DNA from: Gammaproteobacteria bacterium
Lineage (GTDB): Bacteria > Pseudomonadota > Gammaproteobacteria > DSM-16500
Direction of reading: 5' to 3'
Assembly: GCA_013287025.1 (NCBI GenBank)
Contig: JABDEN010000040.1
Coordinates: 1-15,411, forward strand
DNA length: 15,411 nucleotides
Position numbers and translations under genes: made by a program. The notes beneath the pieces were generated by a model. That model made no database searches. It saw only the letters and a program-made list of their open reading frames with translations, and was not told where the DNA came from. Of this stretch, positions 7,611 to 14,392 are shown in pieces (the first letter of the stretch is position 1; each line of letters opens with the position of its first letter).

Positions 7611-9350
7611 TTAATTATGAATTTTTTTGAATTCATGACTCGGGGTTTGTTGATGTTGCCATTTTGATTCGTACTCATCCAATAAAGGAAGGATACGGTT
7701 ATCGGTGGGTACACATCCAATACCGTTACCAAATTCGTGTCTTGGAAAACCTTTATTAAACGCTATTAATAAAGGATTCGCACCATTCTCTAACAAAATT
7801 TTTGCTGACTCAAAACAATTATTGCGAATTGCAAAATCGAGTGGGGTGCCTTTTATATCATCCACTAAGTGAATATTTGCCTTTACATGAAGTAAGTGTT
7901 GTATTGCATAGGGTCTATTATTTACAATTTCTTCGAATAAGAGATCATCTATTTTTTTTTGTTGATAGGATTCAAGCTTTTTAATTTCTTTCGTATCAAT
8001 TTCAATTTGGTATTTGTTAAAAATCAATTTACGTTCGTGATCCTCCAGTAACTTAAGAATTCGAAAATCTTTATTAAAGTTAAGCCAAACAATTTTTCCA
8101 AATTCATCTCTTGGAATTTTACCAGATTTATTTTTTTCGAGTGTTTTAGCACCATTTTTTAATAAAATCTCTGCTGCCTCAAAGTGATTTCTATAGATAG
8201 CGACGTGCAGCGGCGTATCGCCATTATAAGGTGAATCATGCGCATGAATATTTGCATTTGCAAGAAGGAGTTTTTGTATTCTATATGGTTTATTTGCTCT
8301 TACCGCTGTAAATAACCAATCGTCCAGACTTTTTTGTGAAAAAGGACTAAAACCATGAATGTCTCTATCATCAAATTTCATTTCATATTCTTTGGTATTA
8401 AGAAACATTTTATTTTTAATATTATTTTTGGAATTTTTTGTCTCCGCAAATACACTTAATGTTTTAAGCAAGCGTTGTTCGTTTTGTTCACTCTCTGTTT
8501 TTATATTCCGAATTTGAATTTTAATAAGGTCAGATATTTCTTTATTTTTTAGTATCTTTTTTTGATTTAACATCAACCATTTTTTATATGGTATCAAAAT
8601 CAGTGGATTAAATTTTTGATCGATTTTTTTTAATTTTAATTGTAGTTTTTTCTGATTTTTTTTAAATTCATTTTCACTATTTTTCCAATGTTTAAGGGTA
8701 ACTTGAAAATCCTCGCTATGTTTTGCTTCTGTTATTATCTTGCCATCTTTGATAGCGGCAATACAGGAATCTTGATATTTCTTACTTTCTTCAGTATGCA
8801 ATTTATTTTCTAAAGATTTTTTATGGTAAAGCGGTTGAATTTCTTTTTGATATTGATCAATAAGATGAATTATTTTTTTCCTATAAAAATTACGTTGAAT
8901 GGTAATCGCGACATGATGTTGTTGTTGATCGTGAATAGCAAAAGCCGTTTGTTGGATAATGTCAGGAATTTTAAGAATAATTTCTTCTTTTTTATCTTCG
9001 GGTAAATATGACTTGATTAAAGTTTCTTCCTGGTTTTTTGTCACTAATTTCTCATATTTATCTTTTAATTCAGAAAAACAGGTTTCTAATTCTTTGGTAT
9101 AGGTAACTAATTCTTGTAAAGCATATTTGCCAGTGCATTTGTATTGATTTTGTTTAATCTCTTGATTGAATATGGGACTATAAGCAATTCCTTTCACCGC
9201 ATGGGCTGCGTCCAGTGCTTTTTCAGAATAGATACGACCATCTGGAAACATCACAGGATCGGTTATTTCAGTCACTTTTTCTTTGGTAATAGGACATTCA
9301 GGCACTTCAGTATTGGGAGAGCGAATAACAGTTGCGGTGTTGCTAAGCAT
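7611..9350 (-). CDS. U-box protein with duplicated ankyrin-like modules; predicted ubiquitin ligase effector
   Basis: The protein has 579 residues. Residues 17-86 resemble a U-box: ECPITKEKV, DPVMFPDGRIYSEKAL, then a spacer with SPIFNQEI and NYxxALQEL-like KCTGKYALQELV. U-boxes recruit E2 enzymes, and bacteria carrying them (Legionella LubX is one case) use them as ubiquitin ligases in host cells. Residues 87-340 are a long, charged, probably coiled-coil helical region. The C-terminal half holds two related modules (about 342-440 and 467-563), each with an ankyrin-like NGDTPLHVAI or KGTPLDFAI helix pair, then ILLxNGA, an RxEFG motif and RILxLL. These may bind a substrate. The start ATG 9350 is preceded by AAGGA at 9-base spacing. 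The gene follows the cyd operon on the same strand. The ligase role is inferred from the domain only. Confidence 0.75.
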   Translation of the reverse strand: MLSNTATVIRSPNTEVPECPITKEKVTEITDPVMFPDGRIYSEKALDAAHAVKGIAYSPIFNQEIKQNQYKCTGKYALQELVTYTKELETCFSELKDKYEKLVTKNQEETLIKSYLPEDKKEEIILKIPDIIQQTAFAIHDQQQHHVAITIQRNFYRKKIIHLIDQYQKEIQPLYHKKSLENKLHTEESKKYQDSCIAAIKDGKIITEAKHSEDFQVTLKHWKNSENEFKKNQKKLQLKLKKIDQKFNPLILIPYKKWLMLNQKKILKNKEISDLIKIQIRNIKTESEQNEQRLLKTLSVFAETKNSKNNIKNKMFLNTKEYEMKFDDRDIHGFSPFSQKSLDDWLFTAVRANKPYRIQKLLLANANIHAHDSPYNGDTPLHVAIYRNHFEAAEILLKNGAKTLEKNKSGKIPRDEFGKIVWLNFNKDFRILKLLEDHERKLIFNKYQIEIDTKEIKKLESYQQKKIDDLLFEEIVNNRPYAIQHLLHVKANIHLVDDIKGTPLDFAIRNNCFESAKILLENGANPLLIAFNKGFPRHEFGNGIGCVPTDNRILPLLDEYESKWQHQQTPSHEFKKIHN

Positions 9351-9441
9351 GTAATTATTTCCTTATATTATTATTTATGTTGAACTTCCATTGGCGTAAA
9401 TTAAATTAAAACAATAACATTGTCTACAGTTCATTGAGCAT

Positions 9442-9531
9442 TTAAAAAATATAATGTAGTAAATGAAATAAACCAAAAATTCCAATGGACGCGCAATAAA
9501 GAAAAATAAACCACAACCATTTTTTTATCAT
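9442..9531 (-). CDS. Small membrane subunit of bd oxidase, DUF2474-like (CioX/CydX type)
   Basis: A 29-codon gene starts with the ATG inside TAATG at the end of cydB. Shine-Dalgarno-like AGG lies six bases before it, within the last cydB codons. The peptide begins MIKKWLWFIFLYC and is one hydrophobic helix preceded by two lysines, ending LLHYIF. Positive start, a tryptophan-containing WLWF at the membrane edge, size, and position directly after cydB fit the DUF2474 family found with CIO-type oxidases, functionally analogous to E. coli CydX. Such peptides stabilise the haem-bearing core. No other frame explains this stretch. After the stop there is only a weak AT-rich hairpin (ACAAT/ATTGT, 9411-9423) before the U-box gene. 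Confidence 0.75.
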   Translation of the reverse strand: MIKKWLWFIFLYCASIGIFGLFHLLHYIF

Positions 9532-10517
9532 TAGTAACCTATTTTTTCTGTGATTTTGCCGCGAAAGAGTTTATAGCTGTAATAAGTATAATATAATAAC
9601 GGTGGCAGCATAATGCAGGCGCCGATTAGCATAAATAAAAGGGAAGAAGGAGGGGCTGCGGCTTCGAGATAGGTAATTTCTCGAGGAACGATATAAGGAT
9701 AACAACTAATAATAAAGCCGAAATAACACATCAAAAACATGCCGATGGCGCACCAAAATGGGACATATTCATATTTCTTTTGTAATGCTTTCACATGCAT
9801 GAAAAAACACCCGAGTGTGATCAGCGGTAAAATGGCGAGAAAAATCATGTGATGTGGATCAAACCATCGTGCTTTAATACTTTCATCCAGCATGGGGGAC
9901 CAGATGCTTACCATCACAAAACCGAGAAAAATAACGTATTGAACTTTGCTGCTGATTTTAAAACTGGTTTGTTGTAGCTGCCCCGTCGTTTTAATAATCA
10001 GATAATTTGCACCTAGCAGCACATAACCAAAAATAAGCGCAATCGCGCACGCAATGCCGAAAGGATTAAACCATTGCTCGATTTGTGGGGATGCAATTTG
10101 AAACCCTTTGACAAAAGTACCAAGAATAAAACCTTGTGAAATGGTTGCAAAAATTGATCCGAGGAAAAAACAGATTTCCCATAAACGTTTTGTTTTCACG
10201 GCTTTTAAACGAAATTCGAAAGCAACACCTCGAAATAAAAGTGCGAGCACCATCATTAAAAGTGGAATATACATGACAGGTAAAATCGCGCTAAATGCAG
10301 CAGGAAAAGCGCCATAAAGTGCCGCTCCGCCGAATACGAGCCAAGTCTGATTACCATCCCACACTGGCAGAATGCTACTAATCATCAAATCGCGTTCATA
10401 TTCATCACGAAAAAATATCGATAAAATCCCAATGCCTAAATCAAATCCACCTAAAATGACGTACATAATGACGCCGAAAGCAATTATTCCACACCAAACT
10501 AAAGGTAGTAGTTCCAT
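9531..10517 (-). CDS. cydB: Cytochrome bd-type quinol oxidase subunit II, CIO type
   Basis: Subunit II of the membrane-bound bd quinol:oxygen oxidoreductase pairs with CydA to reduce oxygen to water with electrons from quinol. The 328 residues form about eight to nine hydrophobic segments. Family motifs are GGFDLGIG (23-30), PVWDGNQTWLVFGG (51-64) and LFRGVAFEFR (94-103). The length is nearer to CIO-type CydB proteins (about 335) than E. coli CydB (379). The start ATG at 10517 overlaps the cydA stop by one base (TAATG), so the two are translationally coupled. Confidence 0.96.
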   Translation of the reverse strand: MELLPLVWCGIIAFGVIMYVILGGFDLGIGILSIFFRDEYERDLMISSILPVWDGNQTWLVFGGAALYGAFPAAFSAILPVMYIPLLMMVLALLFRGVAFEFRLKAVKTKRLWEICFFLGSIFATISQGFILGTFVKGFQIASPQIEQWFNPFGIACAIALIFGYVLLGANYLIIKTTGQLQQTSFKISSKVQYVIFLGFVMVSIWSPMLDESIKARWFDPHHMIFLAILPLITLGCFFMHVKALQKKYEYVPFWCAIGMFLMCYFGFIISCYPYIVPREITYLEAAAPPSSLLFMLIGACIMLPPLLYYTYYSYKLFRGKITEKIGY

Positions 10518-11893
10518 TATTTGGACTCCGAGAGTGGGGTAGGCATGTATTGAAAGGGTTGGTGAGGCTCTTTGTCTTCGGTGCCTGTTGGACCTTTGCT
10601 AATGGTTTTATGTAGAAAATAAAAATAGAACACACCAAAAATAATTCCATACACAATGAAAATTAGGATAAAAGAAATCATTACGTTCGCGAAGGTCACA
10701 TGAGAAACCGCATCAATCGTGCGAATTAATTGATAAACTACCCAAGGCTGACGACCCATTTCTGTTGTGATCCAGCCACACCAGAGGGCGATAAAACCAA
10801 GTGGTGCAGATAAAACAGCGGCTTTCAAAAACCATCGTGTTTCATAAAGACGATTGTTGAAACGAAGATATAGCGCAATCATGGCAAATAACAAAATGAG
10901 TAAACCAATGCCCACCATCAGGCGGAAGCTAAAAAACACAGGAAAAACAGGCGGTTGATCAGCGGGTGCCACCGTTTTTAATCCGGTTAATACACCATCC
11001 CACTCGTGAGTATTCAGTAATGCTGCAAAATGAGGAATGCTTAATTCCCAGTGATTCATTTGCGCTTTTTGATCCGGTATCGCAAATAAAATGAGAGGCG
11101 CACCTTTTTCTGTTTCCCACAGTCCTTCCATTGCCGCGGTTTTTAAGGGTTGTGTTTCGTGCACTTTAATGCCCGCGACATCTCCCACAAAAATTTGTAT
11201 CGGTAAAATAATGAGAAGTGCAATCCATGCAAATCCAAAACAGATTTTCGAAAAATTAATAAATCTTTTTTGTAAAAGGTAGTATGCAGAAACACTGCTA
11301 ATCACTAACGCGGCAGAAATATAGGATGCTAGCATCATATGTAAAAAACGCGGAAAGGTAATCGGATTAAAAACCACGTCGTACCAATTATTGACGATAA
11401 ATTTGGTCCCATCGTTCATAAAACCGATAGGATGCTGCATCCACGAATTTGCAGACATAATCCAATAAGCAGAAAGTGTCGTACCGATGAGTACTAATAG
11501 CGTAGAAAAATAATGTAATTTTTTCCCGACACGATCCCATCCAAAAAGCATCACACCTAAAAATCCTGCTTCAATAAAAAAAGCCGTCATGACTTCATAA
11601 GTGAATAAAGGTCCGAGAACGCCGCCGACTTCTTTGGTAAAACCCGCCCAATTTGTCCCTAATTGAAATTCCATTACCACGCCAGAAACGACTCCCATCC
11701 CAAAAGTGAGCGCAAATATTTTGGTCCAGAATTTACAGATATTTTGGTACATTTTATTTTGGGTTTTTAACCACAACCCTTCCATAACCGCGAGAAACAT
11801 GACAAGTCCAATACTAAACGCGGGAAATAAAATATGAAAACTAATGGTGAAACCAAATTGCATGCGAGAAAGTAAGGCAGTATCGATTATCAT
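10517..11893 (-). CDS. cydA: Cytochrome bd-type quinol oxidase subunit I, CIO type
   Basis: Subunit I carries the haems and the quinol site of a terminal oxidase with high oxygen affinity. In 458 residues it has His20 (b595 ligand, SFHILFP), His185 and Met326 (b558 ligands, the latter in FSFRLMVG), Glu100 and Glu108 (proton/haem region), Lys251 and Glu256 (quinol region) and GRQPW at 380-384. The quinol loop is short, and its sequence AAMEGLWETEKGAPL is typical of the cyanide-insensitive oxidases (CioA), unlike E. coli CydA (522 residues, long loop). ATG 11893 has GGA six bases upstream. It is first gene of the cydA-cydB-small-subunit operon. Confidence 0.96.
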   Translation of the reverse strand: MIIDTALLSRMQFGFTISFHILFPAFSIGLVMFLAVMEGLWLKTQNKMYQNICKFWTKIFALTFGMGVVSGVVMEFQLGTNWAGFTKEVGGVLGPLFTYEVMTAFFIEAGFLGVMLFGWDRVGKKLHYFSTLLVLIGTTLSAYWIMSANSWMQHPIGFMNDGTKFIVNNWYDVVFNPITFPRFLHMMLASYISAALVISSVSAYYLLQKRFINFSKICFGFAWIALLIILPIQIFVGDVAGIKVHETQPLKTAAMEGLWETEKGAPLILFAIPDQKAQMNHWELSIPHFAALLNTHEWDGVLTGLKTVAPADQPPVFPVFFSFRLMVGIGLLILLFAMIALYLRFNNRLYETRWFLKAAVLSAPLGFIALWCGWITTEMGRQPWVVYQLIRTIDAVSHVTFANVMISFILIFIVYGIIFGVFYFYFLHKTISKGPTGTEDKEPHQPFQYMPTPLSESK

Positions 11894-11922
11894 GATGGAT
11901 CCATTACTTTTAAGATGAGAAG

Positions 11923-11928
11923 ATTATA
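11923..11928 (-). promoter_or_regulatory. Probable -10 box of the cyd operon
   Basis: The minus strand reads TATAAT here, a perfect sigma-70 -10 hexamer, 29 bases upstream of the cydA ATG. The expected -35 area is AT-rich (TTTATT at 17-base spacing) and weak, which would fit activator dependence; I could not recognise an ArcA or FNR site. Confidence 0.45.
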
Positions 11929-12000
11929 CATGAAAAATGTGCTTTAATAAAAGTAGGAATGCCAGTATTCTCGATTGATGGAAATAATAATTGCATAATC

Positions 12001-12189
12001 TGTTATGCCAGCATGTTTTTCACTACTGTGCGATAAAAACATCTGTCATTCCCGCGGAGGCGGGAATCCATTTATAAAATTATATAGAACCCGAAATTAG
12101 TTACTTAATTTATCGGGAAAATTACCAATGGATTCCCGCCTACGCGGGAATGACAAGATTGCAGTAGTGGAAAACATGCTGGCATGACA
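12001..12189. repeat. Nested palindromes: outer family D, inner family E
   Basis: The outer arms 12001-12029 and 12161-12189 match over 29 bases with about three or four mismatches; each contains ATGCCAGCATGTTTT or its complement. Inside them lies a 28-base-arm palindrome (12044-12071 and 12128-12155). At the centre, CCCGAAATTA (12090-12099) and TAATTTATCGGG (12106-12117) form a third inverted pair with a two-base bulge. The outer arms resemble the outer family D sequence at 7401. The element ends 19 bases before the ATG of the plus-strand gene, and fills most of the 315-base gap between cydA and that gene; the cyd promoter lies in the remainder (11894-12000). Confidence 0.88.
12044..12155. 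repeat. Palindromic repeat, family E (inner)
   Basis: The arms 12044-12071 and 12128-12155 are 28 bases with one mismatch. They read TGTCATTCCCGCG then AGGCGGGAATCCAT, and each is itself a small hairpin (TTCCCGC/GCGGGAA). The loop is 56 AT-rich bases. The TCATTCCCGCG...GCGGGAATCCA design is common in intergenic palindromes of many proteobacteria. Confidence 0.88.
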
Positions 12190-12208
12190 ACCGAGCACGG
12201 AGACGCTT

Positions 12209-13066
12209 ATGCCCAAAAAAGGATATTTGTACGAAGAAATTGAAGTGCCCATATTCGTGACGCAGGCAACTATTCCATTTGAAGCAAAAAAACAGGAACA
12301 AGGATTTCGGCAATTATGTCTCGATTTACCGCGCATGCAGATGACTTTTGGGCGGCATGTTATTTATCCTACGAAAGATTTTAAAACGCATTCAGAGTTA
12401 ATTGCATGTCTCGATCAAAAACTTACAAAACCTGGCAGGAAATTATTATGTAAAGTACATGACCAAACTGAAGTCGGGGTACAACGATTTTATTTACACC
12501 AATTATCTTGCCTTGATAATTTTGGATTGGTGACACCAGATTTTTTTGTCAATTACAGTTATTCAACATTGAATCACACACTTAAATTAGAAGTCATTTC
12601 TAAAAAGTTAAAAGGGGTATCTTTCGAAAATCCAGATGGCGAAAGATATCTTGCTGAAAAAAAAGCGTATGTTCGAACTATTACAAAATACAAAATACAA
12701 CAAAACCAAATTAAAACGTCAAGAAAATTTTTTACTAATTCAGGTGTCATTGCTGGTGGATTAATTCGTACTTTTTTTCAAAATATTCTATGGGGAAATA
12801 TCAAAATAGCAGATTTAAATAATCGTTATTTCATTACCTTTTGTTGTTTGCATTATATTCATTTATTAAGGCTTGAAAATCAGCGAATAAAAAATAATTC
12901 TTTTTGTCTTTTTTGGCAAGATCGAAATAAAATTTCACAAAATATAAAAAAAATTGAAAACTATGAAAAAATGATTAATCAATTAAAAAAGGAGGATATC
13001 TCCTCCCTCATGGAAAATATTTTTAACGATAGACATTATCTTAAAAAACTAAATCATCGTTTCTGA
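12209..13066 (+). CDS. Orphan 285-residue protein, unknown function
   Basis: No family recognised. The start ATG 12209 has GGAG (12199-12202) six bases upstream, a strong start signal, and sits 19 bases after a nested palindrome. The N-terminal 125 residues look like a folded alpha/beta region; 155-175 and 240-285 are Lys/Asn/Gln-rich and likely helical, the latter perhaps a coiled coil. There is a mildly hydrophobic stretch at 207-220 with a Cys-Cys pair, but I see no clear signal peptide or membrane anchor. G+C is low, as in the other orphan genes here. The last 13 bases overlap the convergent Sel1-repeat gene, and that gene's terminator lies within this coding sequence. It may be an effector-like or strain-specific gene, but nothing in the sequence proves this. 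Confidence 0.7.
   Translation: MPKKGYLYEEIEVPIFVTQATIPFEAKKQEQGFRQLCLDLPRMQMTFGRHVIYPTKDFKTHSELIACLDQKLTKPGRKLLCKVHDQTEVGVQRFYLHQLSCLDNFGLVTPDFFVNYSYSTLNHTLKLEVISKKLKGVSFENPDGERYLAEKKAYVRTITKYKIQQNQIKTSRKFFTNSGVIAGGLIRTFFQNILWGNIKIADLNNRYFITFCCLHYIHLLRLENQRIKNNSFCLFWQDRNKISQNIKKIENYEKMINQLKKEDISSLMENIFNDRHYLKKLNHRF
12985..13008 (-). terminator. Intrinsic terminator of the cinA-sel1 operon
   Basis: On the minus strand the sequence is GGAGGA, loop GATA, TCCTCC, followed at once by six T: a textbook Rho-independent terminator. It lies 46 bases beyond the stop of the Sel1-repeat gene and inside the 3' end of the convergent gene 12209-13066, encoding its residues around 260-266. On the plus strand the same bases read as a purine-rich SD-like AAAGGAGGA without a usable start at normal spacing. 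Confidence 0.8.
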
Positions 13067-14379
13067 CGAGGAATCTCAGGGGTATTTTTTAAATTATCAT
13101 TATTTTTCGAATAATAAAACAAGTGAAATGGATTAACCTCTCGTTTTTTAAAGCTTGGGGAAAAATCAAGGATTGGCTGAATGTAAGGTGCTTGAATGCA
13201 ATATTTTAGTATCAATTTACCCATATCAGAAGGTAATAAGCTTTGAAGTACAAAGAATTTGGAAAGATAAATCTGTTGGATAGTAAGAATGATATTATCA
13301 AAAGTATCTGGAAATCGTTGTTTTAATTTTTCGACCGTGTCCAACAAATTGTCTTCTAGAAATGGGATAAACAATTCTGGATCTTCTAAAAAATTTTGCT
13401 GAAAATCGTTTGAAATTTTTTTATCGTCCGTCACCATTGCTGCATGATAAAATATATCATTCTGGAAATTCAATAATTGAGGTTTCATAGCTATAGAATA
13501 AAACATCTTTTTAAACCAGATGATTGCATCCTTAAACTGAAGATCCGCAGCTTTTCGATAATAATGAATGGCTTTAGCAAAATCTTTTTCTGAATAATAA
13601 ATCTTTGCAAGCTTTAATAATGATTCAGGAAGAAGAGATTGATGGTAATAATGTAATGCTATTTTAAGGTCTTTAGAAACATCTCTTCCAGTTTCATATC
13701 GCTCTGCAAGTGCGAATTGGGCGGTGGGTTCTCCTCTATCCGCCGCTTTTTGGTAATATTCTAGCGCTTTTTTGGAGTTTGCTGACACACCTTTTCCTGA
13801 CGCATACAAATAACCAACAAAATATAATGACAGTCGGTCATTTAATTTTGCCGATTCTTGAAAATAATAAAAAGCGGTTTGATAGTTTCTTGGCACTTCA
13901 GAATTTCCCAACGAATAAATCGCTGCCATTTGCCGAAAAGCCTCACTAGTGTATCCATTTTTTGCAGCAGCATTGTAATATGAAAGTGCTTTTGGGAAAT
14001 CGATTGGAATAGTTGATCCACCATATTGATAGATATATCCCAAATTTTTTAAAACAAATCCTTCATTCGGTGATTTTTTAAGGGCTTTTAGGTAGTATTC
14101 CAAAGCTTTGTCGATGTTTTTCGGGACCCCTTTACCATTAAGGTATAGGGTGCCCAAATTATTCATCGCAAAAACGTTTCCTTCTTCAGCCGATTTTTGA
14201 TAATAATATTTTGCTTTTTTATAATTTGGCGGAGACATTGTGTGATACATAAATCCAAGATTAAATGAAACATTCCCTCCTAATTGGATATAACAGTTTT
14301 CAGCTTTATCGTATTGTTTATTTTCAGCATACTTTCTTGCTTTTTTTTCTAATGTTTTAGAAGCTACGTGCGCGAACAT
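13054..14379 (-). CDS. Sel1-like/TPR repeat protein
   Basis: The 441-residue protein is built from about six to seven Sel1-like repeats between residues 37 and 285. Clear examples are AKYYYQKSAEEGN (56-68), NNLGTLYLNGKGV (73-85), KALSYYNAAAKNGYTSEA (130-147), VGYLYASGKGV (188-198) and KALEYYQKAADRGEPTAQFAL (from 204). Sel1 repeats are alpha-alpha solenoids that bind other proteins; in Legionella and Coxiella relatives many are host-interaction factors. Unlike LpnE or EnhC, there is no signal peptide, so the protein is cytosolic or exported by another route. Residues 300-440 form an unidentified helical tail. The start ATG 14379 has GGAG at five bases. It lies 13 bases after the CinA-family gene and is surely cotranscribed. 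The C-terminal codons overlap the convergent gene by 13 bases. Confidence 0.88.
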   Translation of the reverse strand: MFAHVASKTLEKKARKYAENKQYDKAENCYIQLGGNVSFNLGFMYHTMSPPNYKKAKYYYQKSAEEGNVFAMNNLGTLYLNGKGVPKNIDKALEYYLKALKKSPNEGFVLKNLGYIYQYGGSTIPIDFPKALSYYNAAAKNGYTSEAFRQMAAIYSLGNSEVPRNYQTAFYYFQESAKLNDRLSLYFVGYLYASGKGVSANSKKALEYYQKAADRGEPTAQFALAERYETGRDVSKDLKIALHYYHQSLLPESLLKLAKIYYSEKDFAKAIHYYRKAADLQFKDAIIWFKKMFYSIAMKPQLLNFQNDIFYHAAMVTDDKKISNDFQQNFLEDPELFIPFLEDNLLDTVEKLKQRFPDTFDNIILTIQQIYLSKFFVLQSLLPSDMGKLILKYCIQAPYIQPILDFSPSFKKREVNPFHLFYYSKNNDNLKNTPEIPRQKR

Positions 14380-14392
14380 ATATGCTCCATTA

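Noticed and set aside
7418..7732. Minus-strand open frame of 104 codons
   Set aside because: It runs across the nested palindrome and into the U-box gene in another frame; the VVPRFIRGIQ part is repeat sequence.
8865..8910. IQ-like motif (AITIQRNFYRKK) in the U-box protein
   Set aside because: The arginine spacing does not fit the calmodulin-binding IQ consensus; more likely an amphipathic helix.
12097..12336. Minus-strand open frame across the second nest
   Set aside because: Half is repeat, half is antisense to the orphan gene with a good start signal.
12985..13062. Internal ribosome site AAAGGAGGA with in-frame ATG at 13010
   Set aside because: The spacing is too long, the purines pair with the following TCCTCC, and only 18 codons would be made; the hairpin is explained as the terminator of the other strand.
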